DNA of 60,000 nt from Adiantum capillus-veneris (lineage: Eukaryota; Streptophyta; Polypodiopsida; Polypodiales; Pteridaceae). Each line of letters starts with the position of its first letter. Position 1 is the first letter of the stretch. A program made the translations under genes and the position numbers. The stretch covers positions 66,356,895-66,416,894 of the forward strand of contig CM043944.1 of the NCBI GenBank assembly GCA_014529385.2. The letters run 5' to 3'. The notes beneath the pieces are model-generated. The model did no database searches and was not told the origin of the DNA. It saw only the letters and a program-made list of their open reading frames with translations. This document shows, one piece after another, positions 45,571 through 57,107 of the stretch.

Positions 45571-48500
45571 GTTATGACCATGGACCGTGCTGATGTAGTT
45601 TTAGGATGGGAGTGGCTGCATGGTTTAAGAAAGACAATGCACACTAGTTATGAACACAAATCCTTATCCTTTATGGCCAATGGTAAACATGTGCTTCTGC
45701 TTTGGTGAGAAAAATATACCATCTGCACCTCTTATATGTACAGCCGAGCTTTCTATTTTGCAGAAAGAAAATTTAATAAATGAAGTCTTTTTGTGTTACT
45801 GCTTGTCTCCAAGTCTTGTGAATTCTCAAGAGCAAAAGTGCGGTGAATTCTGGTAAGGGTATGCAAAGTGCAATGAATTCTAGTAATGGTATGCAAAGTG
45901 CAATGAATTTTACTGATAAACAAAGTGTTAACAAATCTAACAAGGAAAGTGCTCTCAATTTTAATTCTATAGAGCAATGTGCAACTGTTGTAAAAGAAAC
46001 ATTATAGGAATTACAAGATTCTTCGGCCCAGCATAACTCTAGTTTACTTTCTCCTTTTGCACGGAAAAAGATGACTCACTTACTCACGGAGTATAGTGAT
46101 GTGTTCTCAAGTGATTTACCACCAGGTTTACCCCCTACACGTGATGTGCAGCATGGTATAGATGTCCTGGCAGGCACTAAACCGGTGAGTAAACCACCTT
46201 ATTGTATGAGTGCTAAAGAAGCTAAGGAGGTTGAGAGTCAGTTGGGTGACTAGCTCACTTGTGGTTTCATTAGACCTAGCAATTTGCCTTGGGCATCACC
46301 AATAGTATTGGTAAAAAAGAAAGATGGTACTATGCGCATGTGCGTAGATTATCGCGGATTAAATGCGACAACCATCAAGAACAAGTATCCTCTGCCTCGA
46401 GTGGATGAGTTGTTTGATCAACTCCACGGGGCAAGATACTATACAAAGATAGATCTTCGTTCAGGATACCACCAGGTACGTATCCTACTGCAAGATATCT
46501 CCAAAACTGCCTTTAGAACATGGTTCGGGCATTTTGAATTTTTGGTTATGCCTTTTGGTCTAACCAATGCTCCAGCTCCATTTATGACACTCATGGACAG
46601 TGTCTTCCATCCCTATCTTGGAAAACTTGTTGTTGTTTTCCTTGACGATATTCTCATGTACAGTAAGACTGAAGATGAACACATTGAACACTTACGATTA
46701 GTGTTTGAACAGCTACGAGCTCATGTGTTGTATGCTAAGCAAAGCAAGTCGATTTCTTTAAAACAGAGATACATTACCTCGGTCATGTGATCTCTTATTC
46801 TGGCAACAAGATGGACACAGACAAGGTCACTACCATTCTTCGATGCGCACATCCCAACACGGTTGAGAAGCTTTAAATATTTTTAGGCATGTCTGGATTT
46901 TATCGACAATATATCCGTGACTATGCCAAAATCACTGTTCCTATGACGGATCAACTTAAATCAAAAGGTAAATCCTTTTCTTGGGAAGAAGCCCAAAAAC
47001 ACAGTTTCGAACAGCTCAAGGTAGCTATAGCCACTGCTCCCATCCTAGCAATCGTCGACCCACTTAAGCCGTTTGTGGTAGAGACTGATGCTAGTGATAA
47101 AGCCGTTGGTGCGGTACTTCTCCAGGAGGGAAGACCTATAGTCTTTGAAAGTAAAAAGTTAGATAGAGCTCAAAAGAATTATTCTGTCTCTGAGAAAGAG
47201 CTCTATGCCATAATTCATGCTTTACAAAGAGGTGACACTATTTATATGGTGCCGAGTTTGAAGTAGTTTTTGACCATGAGTATCAAATGGTTTACTACTC
47301 AAACAGACTTGAAGGGCCGTAAAGAGAGATGGGCAAAAATCCTTCAATATTATGATTGTAAGCTAAGACATCGCAAGGGGCGATATAATGTAGTAGCGGA
47401 TGCACTAAGTCGGATGCCTTATATTAATTCACTTGCTTTCACGGAACTAAAGAGTGAATTTTTTGGAGTCATTACGTGGAAAGTGTGCACAAGATCACTC
47501 ATATGCTAAAGTGTGGAGTGCAGTTTTAAAAAGGGATCCATCACACTCACATGTCTCTGAACAATGGAAGAATTTTTCCATTGATGATGGCTACTTACTC
47601 CACAAAAGTAGAGTATGTGTGCCAAAGGACTTGCACACTAGGTGTCAAATCTTATTTGAGTGTCACGATAGTCCAAGTGCTAGTCATCCAGGTATCTCTA
47701 AGACGTATGCCTTAGTTCGACGGCAATTTTATTGGTCAGGCTTACAGCATGATGTTCAAGAGTAGGTTTTAAATTGCCAACAGTGCCAAGTTAATAAGGC
47801 AAGGCGCCTCAAGGTAGGTGGCCTTTTACATCCTTTAGAGATTCCACAAGGTAAGTGGGAGAGTATCTCTATGGATTTTGTAGTAGGACTACCTACTACA
47901 AATCGTGGCCATGATGCCATTTGGGTAATTGTAGACCGTCTCACAAAGATGGGTCGATTCATTCCCACTAAGACTCCGGTTCAAACACCGAAACTAGCAC
48001 GGCTATTTGTACATCATATATATAAACTTTATGGTCTCCAGCTAGTATCATTAGTGACAGAGATCGAAATTTTGATAATCACTTCTAGAAAGCTATGTCC
48101 AAAAGTTGGAAACTAAACTTAATCTAAGTACAACTGATCATCCAGATACGGATGGTCAAACAGAAAGAGTTAATCAAGTGCTAGAGGATATGCTACGAGC
48201 ATACGTTAGCAAGAAGCAAAAAAATTGGAACGTCTACTTACCTGTATTGGAATTCGCTTAGTTTAATAGTTCAAAGCATGTGACTACAGGGTTTAGTCCA
48301 TTTATGCTTTTCTATGGATTTCCACCTAGATCACCCATTACGATGGGGTTGGCTAAGGAGAAGATACAACAAGCGAAGGATTTTATCCAAGACCATTTTG
48401 ACATGCTTCGAGTTGCTCGACAGAATGTTAAGCATGCTCAAGATCGATATAAGAAGTACGCAGATGAGCATCGACGTCTTGCTACTTTCGAAGAAGGAGA

Positions 48501-48941
48501 CAAGGTTTTCCTCAAAGTTCCGGAGCATTCAGAAAGTCTGAAGACAGGAAAAGTTGCTAAACTTTCACCACGCTATTGTGGACCGTTTACCATTCTCAAA
48601 CGTATAGGTCAAGTGGCCTATCAGCTATATCTTCCAGAGCACTCACGAGATCATCCTGTTTTCCATGTTATCCGTCTAGGAAAACAGCTAGCACAAAATG
48701 ATAATGTCATTGACACAGGTGTGCTGGTTGACGTTATCGAACCGCCAAGCATTCCTCATGAGGCCGAAAATATTTTGGATTCTCATGAGCTTCGCTTCAC
48801 ACATCATGTCAGACGACAGGTGTTGGTAAAATGGCTAGATAGACATGAAGAAGGTTCTACATGGGAGAATGTCTCCGCACTTAAGAAACGTTTTCCTACG
48901 TTCGTTTTCGAGGATAAAAATGATTCTCCAAGGGGGGGTAA
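45571..48941 (+). pseudogene. Gypsy A pol, copy 3
   Basis: Linker with a three-unit minisatellite (45834-45923), RT from 46284 with [29 protein letters not shown] and FLDDILMYS (about 46640), RNase H (46889-47430, ETDASDKAVGAVL and ADALSRMP), integrase zinc finger (HDSPSASHPG, near 47660) and core (MDFVVGLPTT at 47871), then integrase C-terminus and chromodomain-like VKWLDRHEEGSTWE (48280-48930). Frameshifts occur near 46750, 47265 and 48035, and stops near 46252, 46876, 47763 and 48257. Several lesions are shared with copies 1 and 2. Confidence 0.92.
45834..45923 (+). repeat. 30-bp coding minisatellite in gypsy A copy 3, three units
   Basis: Units begin near 45834, 45864 and 45894. One unit fewer than copy 2 (23472-23591). 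Confidence 0.85.
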
Positions 48942-49064
48942 TGTAAGGACATGGGTCCTATGGGCAAGGCCACCGGCACGGCCGGACAGTGTGTACGCTA
49001 GGGGGAGGCTATAAGATAGCACGGTTGGGTGGAGACTAGCACATGCATTACCACCGCCCTTTCA
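48942..49064 (+). repeat. Gypsy A 3' LTR, copy 3 (123 bp)
   Basis: It follows a seven-G polypurine tract, ends CCCTTTCA, and is followed by CATAT. Confidence 0.9.
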
Positions 49065-49536
49065 CATATAGTTTTAGTTCCAAGGATACCCATCCAAGGA
49101 GATTCCAGTGCCTAATGGATAGCTGGGAAAATCCACAGTGTTATTCTGCGATGGAATTACCCAGTATCCTTCCACCGAACCCGCTTCCTCTTGCCCTTCC
49201 ACTACCAAACATACCAAGCTTTGAATAGAGTCTGTGACTTTATCTTAGCAGTCTATTGTAAGACATTGTGAGATAAAATTTGGCACAGATTGATTTTGGA
49301 TTTATCATCAAGCCTTTTTTCTAGTAGAATTGCAAACAGTTTCTCAGACACATATGTCGGATTGTTTTTCAAATTGAAAGATTCTACAATAAACTTACAG
49401 GCTGAGGGAACATCCAGTCCAGCTACTGGAATCCCTTGCCCACCAGCCTTCCTTTTCTTTCTACTTGCTTCATCTTACTTAAGAACCAAACTAATCTGGT
49501 CTGCAGATGTTGTGATGGTCTTTTCCTCATTGGGAA
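49065..49536 (-). pseudogene. Antisense protein-coding fragment of unknown function (copy 3, truncated)
   Basis: It keeps the lower part (FPNEEKTITTSADQISLVLK and the RKKRKAG region), but a ~2.6-kb deletion joins it at about 49537 to copia integrase. As a result a chimeric open frame runs across the join (50125-49475). Its TSADQIS lacks the in-frame stop seen in copy 1 at the same place, so this copy preserves more of the original frame. Confidence 0.5.
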
Positions 49537-50136
49537 AAGCAGTAGGAAGCTTTCTATCATGCCATGATTTATATGGAGTAATGGACTTCAAAGCTCTTGA
49601 AGGACACCTGTTAAGTACATAAGAGGTACACATGATGGCCTCAAGCCAAAAACAATGCAGAAAAGCTTGACTTTTGACCATACATCGTGCCATTTTTGAA
49701 AGTGACCTGTGTTTCCTCTCAGCAGCACCATTTTGCTGAGGTGTATAAGGCACTTTACATTGATGTTTCATCTCACAACTAGCCAAAAGGGGATTCAATT
49801 CATGAGACATATACTCCCCCCATCGATCGGAACTGAAGGTGCCCATAGTATATTTCGATACATTTTTAACCATAGCTAGAAGTTGTTTGAAGAAGATTCT
49901 TCTTGATCCTAGATACATTAAGTGCATCAACAAGTGTGAAAGAACTTCCATTTGCAGCAGTAAGCACAATCTTTCCAACTCCTTCAACTGGATATGAGGC
50001 ATTGTTGGCACAAGTGGCTGAATTCCCATGAGGGATAGACTCGAGAGAGCTGAACAATTCACGATGTGAGGTAATGTGTTTTGTAGCACCACTGTCAAAA
50101 TACCACACATGTGAATTTGTAGCAATTTACATACTT
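49537..50136 (-). pseudogene. Old copia fragment, copy 3: integrase and protease edge only
   Basis: The - strand integrase core retains CKVPYTPQQNGAAERKH (glutamate region, about 49720) and the protease WYFDSGATKHIT (about 50090). The LTR, RNase H, RT and linker found in copies 1 and 2 are gone through the deletion at 49537. It ends at the gypsy C LTR. Confidence 0.9.
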
Positions 50137-50651
50137 TGTTAGAGTCAAAAATTTCTTCAATCGGATTTCGTTAGCTCATTCTACAAGAATTTACAAAGTA
50201 AGCCTTAACAGCCTAATTTAGGCTTCCTGCTTCCATCTTTCGATTCGATTGAAATTTTTTGTGCATGTCCGCCTTGTCCTTGTGATCATCATCGTATCTT
50301 CAATTTCTCCATCTAAGCTCATTTGCTATTTCTTATTAATTTTTGACATGCTTATTGAAAAAATCAAAGAAAATAACAAAATGCACTAAAAAAGCAAAGT
50401 AAAAATTCAATAATTAATAAAATCCATTGAGAAACATAGCTTTATTATTCTTTGGTGGATTTTTTTCATTTTTAAGTCCCAATATCAAGAAAAAACAATA
50501 AAAATAACAAAAAAAGACCATTTTTTGATGATTTTCTGATAGTATATACACTATCTACAATCATCGGGGAGATGTTATCAATTAAATTTCCCCTATCGAT
50601 GAATTTTTAAGGGCATTATTAGGTAGTTTTGCAAAAAATTACACGTTAACA
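50137..50651 (-). repeat. Gypsy C 3' LTR, copy 3 (515 bp)
   Basis: TGTTA and TAACA ends, as at 6464 and 30236. Confidence 0.62.
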
Positions 50652-51613
50652 TCAAAAAAATTTCTCCCTCTTCAAACATTGCCCTTAATTACTTAGTTCC
50701 TTTCCATCCCTCCTAGATGGCGGAGAAGATAAGTGCTCCTTTTTCCTTCAAATCCATTTTGTACTAGGTTCTTTCCTTGAAGATGCTCTTCTTTGTGTTT
50801 TGAACCTTGGAACCTTCTTTGGTACAATAGATGAGGTTTTGGGCACCCAAATTTGAATCGACTTGTTGGTAAGTTGTGCCTTTGCTACCCGTATATGCGT
50901 GACTCCTTGCATGCTTGCTACTTGTAGCATTTAGTTGTCTATAGGAGGGAGCATATTGATTGCTTTGTGGTTTGGTCTACTGGTAACCTCCTTTCCATTC
51001 CATTTTGCTTGGTGCAATTGGAACAATGAGTTGTCCGCCTTTAGGTTGATAGCTTGAGCTGATTGGTATTCCAATCTGGTACTGCCTTGTACATCTACAT
51101 CCATGAGATTCCAAGATTCATTTTTCATTCATGTGTTCATCTAGTAAGCATACAAATTGATGACGGCATGAACATCCATGTACTCTCATATTTAAGCTGA
51201 CTACTCCTAGTGTCAGTGTTAGATTCTTGTTGCATCCTTTAATAGTCGATATTTTCAATGTCAAAGACTCACTTGTTGCTTCTTGTAAGTGAAATAATTG
51301 GCTGCATTTACTTGAGCTTCTATATTGACCAATGAATTGGTGGTATGATTGTTCAAATGTACTTCGATGTGAAGGTCCATTCCATCTAACCATTCATCAT
51401 CTCTTTTGATACTACATCTTTCTGTAATTCCCATAGTCGTTCATCTAGTTCCAAATTGTTGATGGGAATAGGTATTTTTTGACTTTTGAGAGCAACTTTC
51501 CTTTTGAGTACTCAAAACCAAGATTCCTCTTGGGCTTCATCAATAACCTGCTGTTGTTTTATCTTTCTTTGCTTTTTTGCATGCATCTTCTCTGGCAATT
51601 CATTGGTTAGCGG
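50652..51613 (-). pseudogene. Gypsy C pol tail, copy 3, cut by element E
   Basis: It contains the tail pieces MLQVASMQGVTHIRVA and MKNESWNLMDVDVQG (50930-50748, 51128-50931) and further tail sequence to 51613. There it stops abruptly and the LTR of element E begins. The integrase core is absent. Confidence 0.82.
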
Positions 51614-52756
51614 TGTCAAGACTTTTTTGGAGCAAGGGATTGCGCATATGTACATACACATGCATGGTGCATCGAATAAAGGATTGCCCAATTTCCATAG
51701 CTAGGTGGTTACGTGGGGCCCACGTGTGTATAGGTAGGACAGGGTGTACATAGTGCAGCGATTTTCACTATTATCAGTACCAGTGTGTTTTTTCTACAAT
51801 AAGGAGGAGTTGGTAGTGCGTAAAACTTCTCGAGGAAGCTATCCGCGGGCTGACGACATGAGGTAAGCAGGTGCGTCAGATGGCATCGAGTGGCGTAAGG
51901 AGGTCGAACAAGGTCAATACTTGCATGCGGAGAAGTATGGACACGACATGGGTGTTTTCTTGTGATACTTATGCAGAAAGGTCATCATGAGGACCACTTT
52001 CTGGGGCCACTTCACGTGGTTGCGGGATGCATTATTTGGAAAAACTGAGTGCCAGGTGTGCGGATGATGCAAAAAAGGTGACAACTATGCATTGCGAGGT
52101 CAGTTTTTGGCCTGTTCGGGGTCCGTTTGAGGTCATCTAAAAGGCCACGGGTACCCAACTAATAAAGCTAAGTGTGGGAACTGACAGAACGGAGAGAAGA
52201 CCAGAAAAAATGTAGAGAATAGAGGAGGAACAGCCGCAAGTGTGTTTTTGCTGTTTTTGAAGCATTTTTTGGTCCTAAACTGCTCATCCGAGGTCGGGTT
52301 TGAGCACTGTGACATTGTAGGGTGGGGTTTTTGGGCGTTCCGGACGCAATGGCACTGTCCATTTTTCCAAATTCCTCACAAATTTTCTGCTTATTTTCTA
52401 TGTAATCTTCTCCGGTGAGTGAAGCCTCTGCTTAACTTTGTGGTTGTATCTGGTGTATTTCCTCCATACTATGTAAACTATTTGCCCCATTGGTGTTGGG
52501 ATGAGCTTCATTGAGTCTAAACAACAACAATTTACCTCCTTTGAGCGGAATTGAGAGTGTGTGTGTGAGTGTGTATGTGTGAGTGTTGAGTGGGTAAGTG
52601 GGAAATCTCTCTCTTCTCACTCCGTCTGTGTGTTTCCTTTCTCGGCCAGGCTGGTTGTGTAAGCCGAGTGGTGCCCCATAATGTGTGTGTGTATCATCCC
52701 AAGAGTGTGTGTCGGATCATTATAGAGGAGTTGTGTGTGTTTTCATCCCGCTCACA
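51614..52756 (+). repeat. Element E 5' LTR (candidate)
   Basis: It begins TGTCAAGAC where gypsy C sequence ends and closes at CTCACA (52756), seven bases before a TGGCGCCCCCACTGAGGA motif at 52763 that fits a plant Ty3 primer-binding site. The interior has GT-rich runs (52556-52600). No second LTR was found, so the ends are inferred from the PBS and the break in similarity. Confidence 0.55.
51711..51725. promoter_or_regulatory. Palindromic ACGT / TCP-type site in the element E LTR
   Basis: ACGTGGGGCCCACGT is a perfect inverted repeat with a single central base. It contains GTGGGGCCCAC, which fits the GTGGGNCCCAC site bound by plant TCP factors, flanked by ACGT cores. A regulatory role is inferred from sequence alone. 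Confidence 0.4.
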
Positions 52757-52762
52757 TTCTTT

Positions 52763-52780
52763 TGGCGCCCCCACTGAGGA
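52763..52780 (+). other. Candidate primer-binding site of element E
   Basis: TGGCGCCCCCACTGAGGA follows the putative LTR. TGGCGCC starts are common in Tat/Athila-type plant elements. Confidence 0.45.
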
Positions 52781-53464
52781 TCTTCTTCGAGTACCTTCTG
52801 CTTCGAGCTTCAAGCTTTGAGATTCAGGATTACAGGTTGCAGACTACAGGTTACAGGGACAGGTACAGGTACAGGGGATTCACACGGGTACAGATAGCTG
52901 GAGTACAGTGATATACTAGCACTGGTGTCACTTGCAGTTGTTGTGGGTATGCATCATTTGGCGCCTATTTGAGCGCAGTGTCTATTGGATTGTACGTTAC
53001 TTGTGGAAACTGCCATTGTACGCCTTTGTGGAGCCATATTTGGTTTTATTTGGCAGTCCCAGCCATTTATGAGACTTGGTCTGGAAGATAGTCATTTCTG
53101 AGACTTGACTATACATGATTTGCATTAGCCTTCGTGTGAGGGTCGATAGCGTGAGGTTTTTATTGAGCTGGGGGATTCTCAAATGTGGAGATCCTTTCGG
53201 TGATACAGGTAGCTGGAGCACCCTTTTCGTGACCTCGCCATAGGCTCTATACTAGTGAGTCCTATTTGATGCTCAGGTTCTATTGTTGACAGTTTATGCA
53301 TACATATACAGTCTATATTTTGGGTTCCTACTGCTCTACTTTTGGGGAAACTCTGTCAAAATTTTTCCAAGTTATGATGGCTGGTTTCTTGGTCTTTTGA
53401 GCCATTTATGCTGTTATGCTGCTGAAATTTTGGCAAAATCAGAGGTTAAGTCAGGTGTGCCTTC
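52781..53464 (+). other. Element E leader, no gene seen
   Basis: It holds short ACAGG/TACAGG repeats (52830-52875) and a second TGGCGCC-like motif at about 52960. No gag, protease or RT is recognisable, although these should lie between the leader and the RNase H that follows. Confidence 0.5.
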
Positions 53465-54402
53465 TTGGGAGCTTCATGGTTGGCTTTAATGGATGATCAA
53501 AATGGCCCTCAATTCACTCCTTTTCATTTAACTCAAAGAATCCAGATTAATGTTCATGTGTCCAGGAAGATCTTTCTCCAGCAGCGCATAGTCTTTATGT
53601 TTGGGCCAAGAAGATTGAGAGAGATCTTTGATGGTTCATACAGAAAGAGCCACGATGCAGCTTCAGGGGGTATAGCACTTTATGATCCAGAGGGGAAGCT
53701 AGTATGCAAGAGAGGGTTCAAATTGGATGCTCATAGTAACAATGAGGCTGAATATGATACTCTGGAAGCCAGATTACACATTTGTTTGAAGCATGGGGTT
53801 AGAAGGTTGAGCATAAAAGGTGATGCCTTGTTAGTTGTGAAGCAAGTGTTGGGTGTGTGGAAGAGCAAGAACACCTCATTGAAGGAAATGTGCTTCAGAA
53901 TTAATGGCCTATTAAAATAGTTCGAAGCATGGAGCATCAGACACATTGAACGTGCTCTAAATGGAGAGCCACATGAAGCAGCTCAAGGCATGATTGGGGA
54001 GCTATTTGTGTTGAGGACCACTTTACCTCTTTATCATGGCCGGGAAATTTTGGCTCAAGAAGAGGAGTTTTTGCTAACAGGAATCATTCCAAAGGAGATT
54101 CAAAAGTCTAAGAAGTATGGCTTTGTGCGTAGAGCATACAGGTACAAATTGATTGGTGATGTCTTATACATGAAAGGAGCTGATCTCGTGTTGAGACATG
54201 TACCTTGGCCGGAGGAGCTTTAGAGAGTGTTGAAAGAGAATCATAAAGGCGCATGTGGTGACCATTTTGCTCTAAAGATCACCTTGCATAAGATTTTGCA
54301 AGAGGGGTATGTATGGCCTAGTTTGCACAAGGATGTTCACCATTGGTGTAGGTCTTGCAATAGGTGTCAAGCATTTGGGAAGAGAGTGTTGAAGCTCTTT
54401 TA
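53465..54402 (+). pseudogene. Element E pol fragment: RNase H and integrase zinc finger (Tat-like)
   Basis: The frame 53465-53920 starts with INVHVSRKIFLQQRIVFMFG (the peptide shared with the gypsy B LTR), then a second-type RNase H: FDGSYRKSHDAASGGIALYD, NNEAEYDTLEA and GDALLVVKQVLG (about 53627-53850). After a TAG near 53919 come a linker (53990-54223) and, past a stop at 54221, an H-H-C-C zinc finger reading HKGACGDHFALKITLHKILQ and CRSCNRC (54243-54365). It ends at a stop near 54402. This extra RNase H is the hallmark of Tat-lineage plant Ty3 elements. RT and integrase core are missing. Confidence 0.82.
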
Positions 54403-54874
54403 AATGCACAGCATCAGTCATTCATACAAAAAATGTCCACAAAAGCTTGTTTAATGCATTTTTACCCTCAAAAGCACACTTTTCAGTGATTTCAAATGCA
54501 ATCAAGCACTTTAGCAAATCATTCAATGCTGAATAGCCCTAGATTAGAATCGGATCACTTACTTAAAGCTACTCCTACAAATCATATGGGGTTTTGCATC
54601 TATGAGTAGAAAAACGCTTAACTGCCACACACGGACTAGTAAACGCTTTTATCACCTCACAAATCACTCGACCACCAACAACTACTCTAATCCACATATC
54701 CTAATTAAACCTATCTAGTCGCAGACCCTCGGCAAGACACACGCTTCCTGGCTATCCACTTGATCACGGAATATCCTCTTCCGGATCCACTTAAGAAAAA
54801 TGCTTTATTTAGCCGAAACTAAATCAAGCAACCATCACACGAGTGTTAGTAGAAAACCTACTTAGGTCCTTTTG
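54403..54874 (-). other. Element F leader, no gene seen
   Basis: About 470 bases downstream of a - strand primer-binding site and not similar to other parts of the window. No gag start recognised before it meets element E. Confidence 0.4.
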
Positions 54875-54892
54875 TCCCCGGCAGCGGCGCCA
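54875..54892 (-). other. Primer-binding site of element F
   Basis: On the - strand TGGCGCCGCTGCCGGGGA, one base from the Asp-tRNA-type site common in Athila elements (TGGCGCCGTTGCCGGGGA), directly after the LTR end. Confidence 0.75.
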
Positions 54893-54893
54893 A

Positions 54894-55849
54894 TGTTGGA
54901 CGGGAGAGACTCACACAACCATGAAATGCATGCAAACACTACCTAGATCAACATAATGTCAATCAAGGACACAGATGACACAATAGGCACACAGAGGAAA
55001 TCTCTTAATCTTGTCAAGCTGAGACCATCCTACACATACAACACTCTGGAAGGCCAACTAAACCACAATCAAGAACCTCACTGCTCTCAACTACACCACC
55101 TAGCCACATACACACATACGGAAGGTAACTCACCTAATCATGCCAGATTCGTATGAAACTTAAGGAGCACCATCACCTCACTAGGATACACCTGTCCTTA
55201 AGCTTCTACACTCAAAACCCTCACTCTAAACCCATCTACGGAAAACGCGTAGGATGACAGAGCAGAATTTTGAAAGTGCCCGAAACTGAGATTTATGAAT
55301 ACCAATGCGTAGCTTATGTCGCCACGATTCTATAGACTACTAGCACGCAGAAATCAGACATCGTTTGATACACTTACGGCCACAAATAGCTCGTAGATGC
55401 GTCGGCATGTGCGCTTCATCTCGTGTGGAATGCTTGGCGTCGTCGCGTAGCTCTCCTCGAGCCTACAACAATGGTGCAGTCGGATCTCCAATGCGTTGAG
55501 CGAGCAAGGCGTAGCAAGAGGATGAAGCTCACACTCACTCTCTTTCTCTCTCACACACAGTAGACAGCAGCGCTAAAGTTTGATTATGATAAAAAGTCCT
55601 CTTTTACAAAATGACCTAGGTACCTTATATACTGAGGCTACCTTAGGTTTAACCAAAATTGGGGTTCAAAGGGTCAAATGGCTTTGTATTTACAATCTGG
55701 AAGTGCCATTGCACCCCGGCTTCTGAAACTATAATAACTACTCATTACAAATGACGTTTATAGCCATAATCCGTAGCATTTTATAACTCGCAAAAGATAA
55801 GACTTTGGTACGAAACTTGAGTTATGTTGTGTTGTTGACCCACCGGTCA
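54894..55849 (-). repeat. Element F 5' LTR (candidate, 956 bp)
   Basis: The + strand reads TGTTGGACGG next to the PBS and ends at a CA at 55848-55849, inside a small palindrome (TTGACCCACCGGTCAA). Gypsy C gag resumes just beyond. The PBS fixes one end well, and the other is inferred. Internally there is an AT-rich TATA-like stretch and no ORF of note. Confidence 0.6.
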
Positions 55850-56169
55850 ATAGTTTGCCCTAATTTCCTCTTCAAAGTCTATGTCATGGTCATCAATGCG
55901 AATAGCATACTCTTCATTAGGATCCAGGTAAACCTGAGCTCCATTGTGATTAATCTTATAAAAGGTGAGTATGTGCTTATAAACACTGTCGTTCTAGTTC
56001 TTGAATGAGTCGAATAGGAAGACATTTCAGATGTTGATTCTAAAAATTTATCTTAGACTTCTTCAAAGATAGTGTCCAAGTGATCGCTTTTATTCACACT
56101 CTCTACTCTACTAGCGGTCTCTCCAAATATGCCTTGATTTCCTAGTATACGACCAGATCTAAGGTTCAT
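55850..56169 (-). pseudogene. Gypsy C gag N-terminal fragment, unit 3
   Basis: It is the same as 40546-40859, from the gag start (ATG at 56169, MNLRSGRI-) inward, with small indels, and is cut at its lower end by element F. Confidence 0.8.
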
Positions 56170-57107
56170 TATAGACTTGTGAAGCCCTACATATAGTACT
56201 TACCGTCGGATTGACTTGTTATCAACTTCTTCTACTTGATTTGATTGCAACTTCTATCAAGCTCTCAATTTCTTGTCTGCAATCTGATTCCTGCATCAAT
56301 TTTAATCAAGTAAGCTATTCTTCCACATTAAAGACTGTACAAGTTTTGCTATTTGTTGTGACTAGTCTATGTGTATCACTTCAATTTGAGCTAAGTGAGT
56401 CAGTACTTGAGACTTTCAGATTCTACTTTTGCAAAAAACCAAAGGACTAATCTGCAATTTGGAAACTAAGTGAACATGTACTAATTTGGATCCGATTAAA
56501 CCCAAAATTACTAGTCTAACATTGTACAAGCTCAAAAGTCCAAAATGGTGTCTCTATGCATTAGAAGTAAATAATCATGACTATTTACTTTTCTCAAATT
56601 TTAACCTTTTTTGGCTTGTTTTGCCAAGTGTGCAACTTGTTAAGTTCTTTGGACAAGTTTCAGTTAGTTTGAACAAAATTTGTTCAAGTTATCAATTGTT
56701 TCGTGTCTACGGACTCAATTTTCAACAATCTGGCTTAAGTCCCACTTTTGTGATCCAAATTTGATTTGTGAAGTCTACTTGATATGCTTGACCCAGTGGT
56801 ATACTCAAATGTGCAAAAATGTCCAATTTTGTAGCAAATGTAAATAATCGCGACTATATACTTATGTTATTTGTATGCAATTTTTTGCCACAATTTTGAC
56901 ACAGATTGGGTAAGTAGCTCAACTTAAGCTCCCTAGCCAAGTTGCATCCATTTTGGATAATTCGTGTTCAAATGGTCAACTTTTTTGTGTCTGTAGATTG
57001 GCTTTGCAAATTTGGCCACAATTTTCACTCCAATGACCCAAATCTTACCATATTTGATTTGTGGACTTTATAAAACATGCTAAAACTAGTGGTATGCTGG
57101 GTTGGTC
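56170..57107. repeat. Degenerate ~290-bp tandem repeats (copy 3, truncated)
   Basis: It matches 40860-41800 closely, with GTAAATAATC boxes near 56567 and 56839. Similarity ends abruptly after TTGGTCAAAAAA at 57107. Confidence 0.72.

Larger units (their letters stand above)
43395..49064 (+). mobile_element. Gypsy A copy 3, uninterrupted chromovirus (5.67 kb), decayed
   Basis: Both LTRs, gag, pol and polypurine tract are present, flanked by CATAT at 43390-43394 and 49065-49069. It supplies the empty-site sequence for gypsy B in copy 2. The LTRs differ at about 12 of 123 positions by eye, nearly all transitions. Confidence 0.93.

Noticed and set aside
55570-55850. A second 3' LTR for element F
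   Set aside because: No terminal sequence matching TGTTGGACGG was found; only one LTR with a PBS is supported.
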